Positions 35,499-43,917 are shown, counted from the first letter of the stretch. The stretch is DNA of 64,000 nucleotides from Stenotrophomonas maltophilia (GCA_002364755.1 DEZI01000002.1:114585-178584); one strand, 5' to 3'. Notes: generated by a model from the sequence alone, not told the origin. A program made the numbers and translations.

Positions 35499-36891
35499 AG
35501 ACAACCGTGATTACTCAGACGCCCTCTCTCAGAGCCTTCGCGAAGCTGGGGCCGAGTGTGTGAATGCTTACGATTCGGCGAGCGCAATAACCCTTGCCAC
35601 AGATTCAATGTACGATCTAATCGTGCTTGATTTAAAGCTCCCCTCTACGACCGGCGCACTTGATGCCAAGGCCGAGAATGGCCACTTTCTGTACGCGGAA
35701 ATTTCCAAACTCGCCCCCGGCACTCCAATCAGAATTCTCACGAGCTCCGATCCTGATCAATTCTTAAGAAGACTTGTTGGCCAAGGAGAAAGAAGTGATA
35801 TATGGGGTTCAGGCGAGGAAATACCGCTGGTCGCATACTATGAAAAGGAAGAAGCAACTGAATTAATCAAAGAGGTAAAAAGACACTCGGCAACAATCGC
35901 AATAACAAACTCAATAGCCATCAACAGCCGCGGAATTGATTTAAAGCTAAGCCCCCCGCAGCGTCGAGCCATCCAAGTATTTGTAAGAAGCTCAAATGGA
36001 AGCTCCTGCAATGCCCGGCGACTGGGCGGACTATCGGGGTCAGTCGTTTTAATGATAAACGTACGCGACTCAAATGATCGCACGATCTCTGATGTTGCGG
36101 GAAAGGTTGGTTTCCGCGACAAGCTTCACAAGGAGATATCAGCCTACGACAGACACGTTAGACATCTAGGAATCGGTGGCTTTGCTCACATTGTGTCTAA
36201 ACAGGACAAGGGACTGCATCGAATGTCTGCAGTTTTCTATCGACTAGCCAACGACTACACCAATACTTTCTTTGACCTGGCCCATCGCGATCCAGAACGA
36301 GCCGCACAAGCCATCTCGGATATTAGAAAAATCCTAGAAACCTGGGGAGAAGCACGCGAGCTAAAGAAGGTATCAGCCAGAGAGATAAGGCAGTCACTTA
36401 TCAACGATGAGCAAATTTCGACGCCATCCATTCATAATGAGGTTGAAAACCTAGATGCTATCGAGAACACCATTATTTCCATTTCTTCATCGTGTTGCCA
36501 TGGCGACCTACATGGATCCAACATTCTTCTAAATGATGCATTTCAGCCGGTGATTATTGACTATGGCGATGTCAGCTTTGGCTTTAGTTGCCTTGACCCA
36601 ATAACACTAGAGCTGAGCCTTGTATTTCATCCCGATGCCGAGCACAGCCGGAACGAACTCTCTCCGAGGCTTCACCAATGGCCTTCACTAGATGAATATA
36701 CTAGGGAAAATCGCCTTGCCCCGGTCATTAAGGCTTGTCGGAACTGGGCGTATGACGTATCGGGAGGAGACCAGGCAGTCATTGCGACTGCATATGCCTT
36801 TACCATGAGGCAACTGAAGTTCGACACCGTTGCCAGAGAAGTCACTATGCCGCTCATCTCGACCCTCGCAGCAACCCTTGAAAGAAGCTAG
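35479..36891 (+). CDS. Response-regulator receiver fused to an APH-like kinase domain
   Basis: A 470-residue protein read from TTG 35479, which follows GGAGG (35470-35474) and yields the classic receiver start (M)KILLIEDN. Phospho-acceptor Asp 51 lies in DLIVLDLKLP; ILTSS and YYEKEE supply the conserved Thr/Ser and Lys. There is no DNA-binding domain. From about residue 185 a kinase-like fold follows: glycine-rich GGLSGSVV, Lys in VAGKVG, Glu in HKEISAY, HGDLHGSN (341-348) and IDYGD (360-364). These are the catalytic-loop and metal-binding residues of aminoglycoside-phosphotransferase/choline-kinase-type enzymes, all intact. Its substrate is unknown. An in-frame ATG at 35428 would lengthen the overlap with the kinase gene to 71 nt. 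Confidence 0.8.
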   Translation: MKILLIEDNRDYSDALSQSLREAGAECVNAYDSASAITLATDSMYDLIVLDLKLPSTTGALDAKAENGHFLYAEISKLAPGTPIRILTSSDPDQFLRRLVGQGERSDIWGSGEEIPLVAYYEKEEATELIKEVKRHSATIAITNSIAINSRGIDLKLSPPQRRAIQVFVRSSNGSSCNARRLGGLSGSVVLMINVRDSNDRTISDVAGKVGFRDKLHKEISAYDRHVRHLGIGGFAHIVSKQDKGLHRMSAVFYRLANDYTNTFFDLAHRDPERAAQAISDIRKILETWGEARELKKVSAREIRQSLINDEQISTPSIHNEVENLDAIENTIISISSSCCHGDLHGSNILLNDAFQPVIIDYGDVSFGFSCLDPITLELSLVFHPDAEHSRNELSPRLHQWPSLDEYTRENRLAPVIKACRNWAYDVSGGDQAVIATAYAFTMRQLKFDTVAREVTMPLISTLAATLERS

Positions 36892-36970
36892 CGGATGCCT
36901 TATCGGATACTAGACTGGTAAATCGCATTCGCCTTGGCTAGCCCATCGCACGACAACAGTGGTGCCAACA

Positions 36971-37020
36971 AGATTCAGTAGCCAACGGCTTGTGGTAAAT
37001 AGAACCGTTGGCTACCAATC
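36971..37020. terminator. Inverted repeat between the AT-rich module and apt
   Basis: CAAGATTcaGTAGCCAACGG and its inverse CCGTTGGCTACCAATCTTGG flank an 18-nt loop. CTTTTCTT follows on the plus strand. It lies between convergent genes and could terminate both. The stem contains GTAG, so a degenerate SMAG origin is possible. Confidence 0.5.
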
Positions 37021-37042
37021 TTGGCTTTTCTTAAGAGTCCGC

Positions 37043-37582
37043 TCAGAACACCAGTTCGGTGTGCAGCGGCAGATCCGCTTCCCAGCGTGCGCGGCCACCC
37101 AGGCCGTCCAGCTCGACCAGCACGCCGGCACCGACCACTTCAACGCCCAGTCGGCGCACCAGCGACAGCGCGGCACCCAGCGTGCCGCCGGTGGCCAGCA
37201 CGTCATCGATGATGGCCACGCGCGCGCCGGCCGGCAGCGCGTCGGCATGCACTTCGATGCAGTCGCTGCGGTATTCCAGGGTGTATTCCTCGCGCAGCAC
37301 CTTGCCCGGAAGCTTGCCCGGCTTGCGCACCGGCACGAAGCCCACGCCCAGTTCCAGCGCCATGGCGGCGCCCAGGATGAACCCACGCGATTCGATGCCG
37401 ACGATGGCGTCCAGCTGCTGCTCGCGCCAGCGGTCGGCCATGGCCGTGATCGCGCCGCGGAAGTCTTCGCCGTGGGCGAGCAGCGGCATGATGTCCTTGA
37501 ACAAGATGCCGGGCTTCGGGAAATCGGCGATATCGCGCAGGCGCGAGGCCCAGGCGGGGACGGCCACGGTGGCGTCGGTCAT
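37043..37582 (-). CDS. apt: Adenine phosphoribosyltransferase
   Basis: Salvages adenine to AMP with PRPP. The 179 residues from ATG 37582 (MTDATVAVPAWASRLRDIADFPKPGILFKDI) include GIESRGFILGAA and the PRPP-binding motif VAIIDDVLATGGTL. Upstream in-frame starts at 37609 and 37705 would add residues unlike the family. Length is normal. It is convergent with the AT-rich module and divergent from quiA. Confidence 0.94.
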   Translation of the reverse strand: MTDATVAVPAWASRLRDIADFPKPGILFKDIMPLLAHGEDFRGAITAMADRWREQQLDAIVGIESRGFILGAAMALELGVGFVPVRKPGKLPGKVLREEYTLEYRSDCIEVHADALPAGARVAIIDDVLATGGTLGAALSLVRRLGVEVVGAGVLVELDGLGGRARWEADLPLHTELVF

Positions 37583-37696
37583 TGCAGCTACCAGCTTGTA
37601 TGGCGGCATAGGGTAACCGGTTCGCCCCGGCCCTGCCCGTTCCCGGCACCACCGCGCCGCTGCGTTCCACCCATGGCCTCGCAGCATCACGCCAAA

Positions 37697-37717
37697 ATCG
37701 CACACCCGTGCGATAAT
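37697..37717 (+). promoter_or_regulatory. Palindrome with overlapping -10-like box upstream of quiA
   Basis: ATCGCAC-ACCC-GTGCGAT (37697-37714) overlaps GATAAT (37712-37717). The CGATAATCGC string here recurs in the pcaI upstream motif, so it may be a weak third site for the same regulator. It is about 165 nt before quiA. Confidence 0.35.
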
Positions 37718-37800
37718 CGCCCTAACCGGTCATTCACCCCGCCTGCGTCATAAGCAGGCAGACGCCTGCCCGCCGCCATGGCCCGCAGCCGCCCGGGATG

Positions 37801-37861
37801 CCGACGGCCCCCGCCACGCCTGGCGCGTGCGGGGCTTTCCCGCCTCCGTGCGGGTTTTTCG
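37801..37861 (+). terminator. Tandem hairpins ending in a T-run upstream of quiA
   Basis: A hairpin GCCCCCGCCACGCC...GCGTGCGGGGC is followed by CCCGC-CTCCGT-GCGGGTTTTT (37841-37861), terminator-like on the plus strand. No plus-strand gene lies upstream in this gap, so it may end a short leader RNA or attenuate quiA. Confidence 0.45.
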
Positions 37862-37879
37862 CAATGAGGTTCATGCAAC

Positions 37880-40303
37880 GTGGACGAGACGACGAAAGTT
37901 CCGGCCCTGTGCCGTGTGCTGGTGGTCCTGCTCGGCATCCTGGTGACCCTGTTCGGCCTGGCTCTGCTGGTCGGTGGTGTTCGCCTGGTAATGCTGGGGG
38001 GCAGTTGGTATTTCCTGCTGATGGGTGCGGTGTCGGCCGTTGCCGGCGTGCTGCTGGTGATGCGCCGGCCGAACGGTGCCCTGCTGTACGGCCTGGCCTT
38101 CGTGGCCACGCTGGTGTGGGCGCTGGTAGATGGGGGCTGGGAGTTCTGGCCGCTGGTGTCGCGCCTGGTGATGCCGGCCGTGCTGGCTCTGCTGGTCGCA
38201 CTGGCCTGGCCGGTACTGCGCCGCAGCCGCGGCCAGGTCGCCGGCCGTGGCGCCTACGGCGTGGCCGCGGTGCTGCTGGTTGGCCTGCTGGGCACGGCCT
38301 TCTCCGCCTTCCAGCCGCGCCCGGTGCAGACCGCACAGGGCATGACGCCGCCAGTGGTGCCGGTGGCCAAGGGCGCTGAACAGCGCGACTGGATGCACTG
38401 GGGCAACACCACCGCCGGCACCCGCTTCGCCGCGCTGGACCAGATCACCCCGGCCAACGTGAAGGAACTGCAGGTCGCCTGGACCGCGCACACCGGCGAC
38501 GTGCCGGAAAGCAACGGCTTCGGTGCCGAGGACCAGAACACCCCGCTGCAGATCGGCGACACCCTGTACCTGTGCACCCCGCACAACCAGGTGATCGCCA
38601 TCGACGCCGACTCCGGCAAGCAGCGCTGGGCCTTCGATCCCAAGGCGACCGCGCCGAACTGGCAGCGTTGCCGTGGCCTGGGCTACTTCGATGAGACCAC
38701 CGCACCGGCAGCCGCAACGACGGCTGCGCCGGCACCCGCGCCGCAGCCGGCCACCGAGACCGCCAGCGCCGGCCCGGCCCTGTGCGAAAAGCGCATCCTG
38801 ATGACCTCCATCGATGCCCGCCTGTTCGCACTGGATGCGAAGACCGGTGCGCTGTGCCCGGACTTCGGCAGCAACGGCGTGGTCGACCTGAAGACCGGCA
38901 TGGGCGAGATCAAGCCCGGCTTCTACACCCTCACCGCCGCGCCTCTGGTGGCCGGCGATCTGATCGTGGTCGGCGGCCGCGTGGCCGACAACATCGAAGT
39001 GGGTGAACCGTCCGGCGTGGTGCGTGCGTACAACGTGCGTACCGGCGCGCTGGCCTGGGTCTGGGACCTGTCGAAGGAAACCCCGGACGTGCCGCTGGAT
39101 CCGTCGATCCACTACACGCGCGCCACGCCGAACGTGTGGACCTCGATGGCCTACGACCCGCAGCTGGGCCTGGTCTACCTGCCCACCGGCAACACCACGC
39201 CGGACCAGTGGGCCGGCGAGCGCACCCCGCAGGATGACAAGTACAGCTCGGCCGTGGTCGCGCTGGACGTCGCCACCGGCAAGGAGCGCTGGGTCTACCA
39301 GACCGTGCACCACGATCTGTGGGATTACGATCTGCCGGCGCAGCCGACCCTGACCGACGTGCCCGACGGAAAGGGCGGCACCTTGCCGGCCCTGCTGCAG
39401 ATCACCAAGGCCGGGCAGATCTTCATGCTCAACCGCCAGACCGGCGTGCCGATCAGCGAAGTGCGCAACATCCCGGCACCGCAGGGCAATGCCGAAGGCG
39501 AACGCTATGCCGCGACCCAACCGCTGTCGGTGGGCCTGCCGCAGATCGGCGCGCAGACGCTGACCGAGTCGGACATGTGGGGCGCGACCCCGATCGACCA
39601 GATGTTGTGCCGCATCCAGTTCAAGCAGTTCCGCTACGACGGCATGTACACGCCGCCGGGCGAAGACCTCGCGCTGCAGTGGCCGGGTTCGCTGGGTGGC
39701 ATGAACTGGGGCAGCGCCTCGGTCGACCCGACCACCGGCTACCTGTTCGTCAATGACATGCGCCTGGGCCTGTGGACCAAGCTGATCCCGCGTGCACAGA
39801 TGACCAGCGGCGACGGTGGCGTGGAAATGGGTGCGGCTTCGCAGACGGGTACGCCGTACGGCTCGCTGCGCGACCGCTTCCTGTCCAAACTGGGCATCCC
39901 CTGCCAGAAGCCGCCGTTCGGCACGATGTCGGCGATCAACCTCGCCACCCGCCAGCTGGTCTGGCAGGTGCCGGTGGGCACGGTGAAGGACACCGGGCCG
40001 ATGGGCATCAAGATGGGCCTGCCGATTCCGATCGGCATGCCGACCCTGGGCGGTTCGCTGGCCACGCAGTCGGGCCTGCTGTTCTTCGCCGGTACGCAGG
40101 ATTACTACCTGCGCGCCTACGACAGCCGCACCGGCGAGGAAGTGTGGAAGGCGCGCATGCCGGTCGGCAGCCAGGGCACGCCGATGACCTATGTCTCGCC
40201 GAAAACCGGTCGCCAGTACGTGGTGATTTCCGCCGGCGGCGCACGCCAGTCGCCGGACCGTGGCGACTATGTGATCGCCTACGCGCTGCCTGAGCGCAAA
40301 TAA
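37880..40303 (+). CDS. quiA: Membrane-bound PQQ-dependent quinate/shikimate dehydrogenase
   Basis: An 807-residue quinoprotein of the glucose/quinate/shikimate dehydrogenase family. The N-terminal ~130 residues form about five membrane helices; the rest is a periplasmic PQQ beta-propeller (WMHWGNTTAGTRFAALDQITPANV, later GSLGGMNWGSASVDP). An Ala/Pro-rich insert lies at about residues 273-293. The start is GTG 37880, preceded by GAGG. Sequence alone fits glucose dehydrogenase too, but the linked quiB, quiC, porin and pca genes make quinate and shikimate the likely substrates, oxidised in the periplasm with electrons passed to ubiquinone. Confidence 0.85.
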   Translation: MDETTKVPALCRVLVVLLGILVTLFGLALLVGGVRLVMLGGSWYFLLMGAVSAVAGVLLVMRRPNGALLYGLAFVATLVWALVDGGWEFWPLVSRLVMPAVLALLVALAWPVLRRSRGQVAGRGAYGVAAVLLVGLLGTAFSAFQPRPVQTAQGMTPPVVPVAKGAEQRDWMHWGNTTAGTRFAALDQITPANVKELQVAWTAHTGDVPESNGFGAEDQNTPLQIGDTLYLCTPHNQVIAIDADSGKQRWAFDPKATAPNWQRCRGLGYFDETTAPAAATTAAPAPAPQPATETASAGPALCEKRILMTSIDARLFALDAKTGALCPDFGSNGVVDLKTGMGEIKPGFYTLTAAPLVAGDLIVVGGRVADNIEVGEPSGVVRAYNVRTGALAWVWDLSKETPDVPLDPSIHYTRATPNVWTSMAYDPQLGLVYLPTGNTTPDQWAGERTPQDDKYSSAVVALDVATGKERWVYQTVHHDLWDYDLPAQPTLTDVPDGKGGTLPALLQITKAGQIFMLNRQTGVPISEVRNIPAPQGNAEGERYAATQPLSVGLPQIGAQTLTESDMWGATPIDQMLCRIQFKQFRYDGMYTPPGEDLALQWPGSLGGMNWGSASVDPTTGYLFVNDMRLGLWTKLIPRAQMTSGDGGVEMGAASQTGTPYGSLRDRFLSKLGIPCQKPPFGTMSAINLATRQLVWQVPVGTVKDTGPMGIKMGLPIPIGMPTLGGSLATQSGLLFFAGTQDYYLRAYDSRTGEEVWKARMPVGSQGTPMTYVSPKTGRQYVVISAGGARQSPDRGDYVIAYALPERK

Positions 40304-40389
40304 GCCGTGCCACGCGGTGCAGCCTGCATGGCTGCGCCGCGTGGGTACCGGTTGCCGGTTCCAGCGCTTACCATGCAAGGTCGAACCTG

Positions 40390-41259
40390 ATGAAAGCTGC
40401 TGCCATGCCTGCCGTTCCTCCCAGCCGTCGTCCCAAGCGCCCGCCTGCGCCACCGCAGGATCGTGGCCTGGCCCATGAGCTGATGCAGCAGATCCAGGAC
40501 AACCAGGGCGATCCGGATTTCATGACCTCGCTCGGCCGCGGCCTGGCCGTGCTGAGCGTGTTCTCGCAGCACCCGCGCGAAGTGACGATGTCGCAGATCA
40601 GCACCGATACGGGCATCTCGCGCGCAGCGGTACGGCGCGTGCTGTACACGCTTGAAAAGCTCGGTTACGTCGGTGAACAGGGCCGTGGCTTCGTGCTGCT
40701 GCCGCGCGTGCTGGGCATGGGTGGCGCCTATGTCGCCTCGTCGTCGATGACCGCGGCGGCGCAGCCGGTGCTGGATGCCCTGCGCGATGACGTGCACGAA
40801 TCCTGCTCGCTGGGCGTGCTCGACGGTGATGACATCCTGTACGTGGCGCGCGCGGAAACCGTGCGCATCATGTCGATCGGCCTGCGTGCGGGCAGCCGCC
40901 TGCCGGCGTATTGCACCTCGATGGGCCGCGTGCTGCTGTCGGCGCTGCCGCGCGACACGCTGGAAGGCTACCTGGAACGCAATCCGCTGCGGCCGCGCAC
41001 CGAGCGCACGGTCACGCGCATGGACGATTTCCTCGACCTGCTGGAAAAGGTACGTCGCGAAGGCGTCTCGCTGGTCGACCAGGAACTGGAGATCGGCCTG
41101 CGCTCGATCGCCGTGCCGGTGCATTCGCGCAGCGGCGAGGTGGTGGCCGCGCTGAACATCGGCACCCAGGCGGGCCGCATCGGCCTGGGCGTGATGCAGA
41201 CCCAGCTGCTGCCGCGCCTGCGCGAAGCCGCACAGCGGCTGGGTACGTTGTTGAATTGA
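40390..41259 (+). CDS. pcaR: IclR-family regulator of the pca/qui genes
   Basis: A 289-residue IclR protein of the PcaR/PcaU/PobR branch. A basic Pro-rich N-terminal tail of about 40 residues precedes the winged helix-turn-helix (VTMSQISTDTGISRAAVRRVLYTLEKLGY, about 60-90). The effector domain contains the family AYCTSMGRVLLSALP and LRSIAVPVHSRSGEVVAALNIG. Relatives respond to protocatechuate or beta-ketoadipate. It follows quiA by 86 nt on the same strand and converges on pcaC, placing it beside its likely targets. Confidence 0.87.
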   Translation: MKAAAMPAVPPSRRPKRPPAPPQDRGLAHELMQQIQDNQGDPDFMTSLGRGLAVLSVFSQHPREVTMSQISTDTGISRAAVRRVLYTLEKLGYVGEQGRGFVLLPRVLGMGGAYVASSSMTAAAQPVLDALRDDVHESCSLGVLDGDDILYVARAETVRIMSIGLRAGSRLPAYCTSMGRVLLSALPRDTLEGYLERNPLRPRTERTVTRMDDFLDLLEKVRREGVSLVDQELEIGLRSIAVPVHSRSGEVVAALNIGTQAGRIGLGVMQTQLLPRLREAAQRLGTLLN

Positions 41260-41267
41260 GGCAAAGC

Positions 41268-41329
41268 CGCCGGGCATGGCCCGGCGCTACCGGGGCCGCG
41301 CGGTGGTAGCGCCGGGCCATGCCCGGCGG
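41268..41329. repeat. SMAG dimer between pcaR and pcaC
   Basis: An inverse copy (41268-41290) faces GTAGCGCCGGGCCATGCCCG (41306-41329) in the convergent gap. No T-run follows, so the long hairpin may serve as a transcript end for both genes. Confidence 0.85.
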
Positions 41330-41337
41330 ATTCCGTA

Positions 41338-41724
41338 TCAACGTTCCGAGGCCTGCTCTTCCAGGATCGGCTTGGCCAGCGCGAACGCGTGGTTGGCCGC
41401 CGGCACGCCGCAGTAGATCGCCGCCTGCAGCAGCACTTCCTTGATCTCCTCCGGCGTCACCCCGTTGTTTCGGGCGGCGCGGATGTGCAGCTTGAATTCC
41501 TCGTCATGGCCCAGCGCCACCATCATGACGATGGTCAGCAGCGAGCGCGTATGCCGCGGTAGTCCCTCGCGGGTCCACACCGTGCCCCACGCCGTGCGGG
41601 TGATGAAGTCCTGGAATTCAGTAGTGAACTCGGTGCGTGCCTGCAGCGAGCGGTCGACGTGCGCCTCGCCCAGCACCTGGCGGCGTACCGCAAGGCCGGC
41701 TTCGTAGCGTTCCTGTTCGTCCAT
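41338..41724 (-). CDS. pcaC: 4-carboxymuconolactone decarboxylase
   Basis: Converts gamma-carboxymuconolactone to beta-ketoadipate enol-lactone. The 128 residues from ATG 41724 (MDEQERYEAGLAVRR) match the CMD fold, with ALGHDEEFKLHIRAARNNGVTPEEIKEV and AAIYCGVPAAN carrying the conserved Glu, His and Cys. A longer frame upstream to 42213 overlaps pcaD and is discarded. It is the last gene of the leftward pca cluster, 22 nt after pcaD. Confidence 0.94.
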   Translation of the reverse strand: MDEQERYEAGLAVRRQVLGEAHVDRSLQARTEFTTEFQDFITRTAWGTVWTREGLPRHTRSLLTIVMMVALGHDEEFKLHIRAARNNGVTPEEIKEVLLQAAIYCGVPAANHAFALAKPILEEQASER

Positions 41725-41746
41725 CGTCTTGACCCTGTTGAGTGAT

Positions 41747-42532
41747 TCAGTGCGGCGCGGAAAGGTGCGCGGCCAGTGCGGCAGTGAACGCCTGCGGCGA
41801 TTCCAGGTTGCAGATGTGGCGGCCTGCCACGGCGGCATGACGCCCCTGCGGCACGCCATCGGCGATCGCCTGCAGCTCGGCCGGCAAGCAGACCGGATCG
41901 TCATCACCGGCAATGGCCAGCAGCGGCACGCCGATGCGGCCCAGCACATCACGGAAGTCGGCCGTGCCCACCGCATTGCAGCAGCCGGCGTAGCCTTCGA
42001 CGCTGGTGGCGAGGAAGCGCTGCAGGATATCTTCCACCTGGCTGGCGTGGGTCTGTGCGAAGCCGGCGGTGAACCATCGCTCGCGGGTGCCCTCCACCAG
42101 CGGCAGCAGGCCCTCGTGCTGGACCTGGGCGATGCGCGCCTGCCAGCCGTCCAGCGTGCCGATCTTCGCTGCGGTGGCGGCCACGGTGAGCGTGCGCAGG
42201 CGGTTGCCGGCATGCACGCCCAGCCACTGCCCGGTCAGGCCCCCGATCGACAGGCCACAGAAGTGGCTGCGCTCGATGCCGAGGTGATCCCACAGGGCCA
42301 GCACGTCGGCGCCCAGCTCGGCAACGGTGTACAGCCCCGGCGGCGCACTGGACTGACCATGGCCACGACGGTCGTAGCGCAGGATGCGGTACTGCGAGGC
42401 CAGTGCATCCACCTGCGGCTGCCACATGCCCAGATCGGTACCGAGCGAGTTGCAGAAGGTCAGCCACGGGCCATCGGCGCGGCCTTCAATCTGGTAATGC
42501 AGGCGATGCTGCGGAAGGTCGACGAAGGGCAT
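41747..42532 (-). CDS. pcaD: 3-oxoadipate enol-lactonase
   Basis: Alpha/beta hydrolase that opens beta-ketoadipate enol-lactone to beta-ketoadipate. The 261 residues start MPFVDLPQHRLHYQIEG and contain YDRRGHGQS, the nucleophile elbow G-L-S-I-G (about residue 95), and a C-terminal AGRHICNLESPQAF with the catalytic His. pcaD and pcaC are separate here, not fused as in some bacteria. Confidence 0.94.
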   Translation of the reverse strand: MPFVDLPQHRLHYQIEGRADGPWLTFCNSLGTDLGMWQPQVDALASQYRILRYDRRGHGQSSAPPGLYTVAELGADVLALWDHLGIERSHFCGLSIGGLTGQWLGVHAGNRLRTLTVAATAAKIGTLDGWQARIAQVQHEGLLPLVEGTRERWFTAGFAQTHASQVEDILQRFLATSVEGYAGCCNAVGTADFRDVLGRIGVPLLAIAGDDDPVCLPAELQAIADGVPQGRHAAVAGRHICNLESPQAFTAALAAHLSAPH

Positions 42533-42573
42533 GGCGGCTCCAGTTGTGCGTGCTCCAGCGTTGAACGTTGGGA

Positions 42574-43917
42574 TCAGCCGCGCGCGAGCACGCGGTCGAT
42601 CCAGGTATCGGCCATGCCGCGCCAGCTGTCGGCGGCGAACAGGGCATCCAGTTGTGCGGGTGAAAGCTGCGCGGTGACCTCCGGCGTCTGCGCCAGCACC
42701 TCGCGCAGGTGCAGCGACTTCGCCAGCGCCTGTTTGGCCGCCTGTTCCACCAGCGCATGTGCGGCCGGCTTGCCGATGCGCTCACCCAGGGTGACCGCCA
42801 CGGCTTCGGCGTAGAGCAGGCCACCATGGCTGTCCAGGTGCTGGCGCATGCGCTCGCGATCCAGCTGCAGCCCCTGCACCACCACGGTGACCTGGGCGAG
42901 GCTGCCGGCGCACAGGCGCACGATCTCCGGCACCGTGTCCCACTCGGCATGCCATTGCCCGGCTGCGCGCTCGTGCGGCTGCGGCATCGCGCTGAACAGC
43001 GTTGACAGCAGGCCCGGCACGCGCGTGGCCGCGGCGATGGCGGCCACGCAGCCGACCGGGTTGCGCTTGTGCGGCATCGCCGAGGAACCGCCTTTGCCAT
43101 CGCCCGCTGGCTCGAAAGCTTCAGCCACCTCCGACTGCATCAGCAGCACGATGTCGGTGGCGATTTTGCCCAGACTGCCGGTCAGCAAAGCGAACACGCT
43201 GCCGTACTCAGCGATGCGGTCACGCGCGGCATGCCACGGCAGCGCCGGCAACGGCAGCTGCAGCTCGGCGGCGAGGGCTTCGGCCACGTCCAGCCCGCGC
43301 GTCTGCAGCGAAGCCAGCGTACCGGCGGCACCGCCGAACTGCAGGACCAGCGTGTCGTCGGCCAGCGCGTCGAGGCGCCGCTGGCTGCGCTGCAGGGCAT
43401 CGAGCCAACCGGCGGCCTTCAGGCCGAAGGTGACCGGCACCGCCTGCTGCAGCAGCGTGCGCCCGGGCAGGCCGGTGCCGCGCTCGGCCTCGGCCAGACG
43501 CACCAGTGCGGTACACAGCCGTTGCAGGCGCGCCTGCACGTGGCTGACCGCCGCGCGCAGCTGCAGCATCGCGCCGCTGTCGATGATGTCCTGGCTGGTC
43601 GCGCCCCAGTGCACCCAGCGTGCGGCCTCGGCATCACTGGCCCTGACCTGTTCGGTGAGTGCCTTGACCAGCGGAATGGCCGGATTCCCAGCGAGTGCGG
43701 TCACCGCGGACAATGCGGGAATCGCATACAGATCGGCGCTGCAGGCCGCTTCGATCGGGGCCAGCGCAGCGGCGGGGATCACCCCGCACTGCACCTGCGC
43801 GCGCGCAAGGGCGCGTTCGACATCCAGCATCGCCTGCAGGCGTGCTTCATCACTGAACACGGCATCGACGACTGGGTCGCCGAACAGACCGCCCAGCAGC
43901 GTTGGGGAGTGGCTCAT
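42574..43917 (-). CDS. pcaB: 3-carboxy-cis,cis-muconate cycloisomerase
   Basis: Cyclises beta-carboxymuconate to gamma-carboxymuconolactone. The 447 residues from ATG 43917 (MSHSPTLLGGLFGDP) belong to the fumarase/argininosuccinate-lyase superfamily, with the signature GGSSAMPHKRNP (about residues 279-290) and WGATSQDIIDSG. An upstream in-frame Met at 43965 is less likely because the family begins near here. Gap to pcaG is 90 nt, to pcaD 41 nt. Confidence 0.94.
   Translation of the reverse strand: MSHSPTLLGGLFGDPVVDAVFSDEARLQAMLDVERALARAQVQCGVIPAAALAPIEAACSADLYAIPALSAVTALAGNPAIPLVKALTEQVRASDAEAARWVHWGATSQDIIDSGAMLQLRAAVSHVQARLQRLCTALVRLAEAERGTGLPGRTLLQQAVPVTFGLKAAGWLDALQRSQRRLDALADDTLVLQFGGAAGTLASLQTRGLDVAEALAAELQLPLPALPWHAARDRIAEYGSVFALLTGSLGKIATDIVLLMQSEVAEAFEPAGDGKGGSSAMPHKRNPVGCVAAIAAATRVPGLLSTLFSAMPQPHERAAGQWHAEWDTVPEIVRLCAGSLAQVTVVVQGLQLDRERMRQHLDSHGGLLYAEAVAVTLGERIGKPAAHALVEQAAKQALAKSLHLREVLAQTPEVTAQLSPAQLDALFAADSWRGMADTWIDRVLARG

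Larger units (their letters stand above)
32716..37020. other. AT-rich three-gene island
   Basis: From just after the dbpA stop to just before apt, base composition drops sharply: frequent A/T third positions and codons such as ATA, AGA and TTA that neighbouring genes avoid. It holds three same-strand genes and a terminator-like inverted repeat. No integrase, transposase, tRNA or clear flanking direct repeat is seen; dbpA and apt on either side are intact housekeeping genes. The composition points to horizontal acquisition of a compact functional module. Confidence 0.85.

Noticed and set aside
32759..36891. Identification of the AT-rich module as Detocs
   Set aside because: Detocs proteins as I know them have a TPR-bearing kinase and two receiver proteins, with a nucleosidase effector; none of this fits the ATPase or the kinase-type output here.
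32716..37042. Prophage or integrative element
   Set aside because: No integrase, phage structural gene, tRNA or direct repeat of meaningful length; a 7-bp match (CGCATTC) at both sides is too short.
37880..40303. Simple glucose dehydrogenase (gcd)
   Set aside because: Sequence alone allows it, but linkage to quiB, quiC, the porin and pca genes favours quinate/shikimate.
37871..40453. 860-residue minus-strand open frame over quiA
   Set aside because: Same shadow effect; quiA on the plus strand has clear quinoprotein motifs and fits the cluster.
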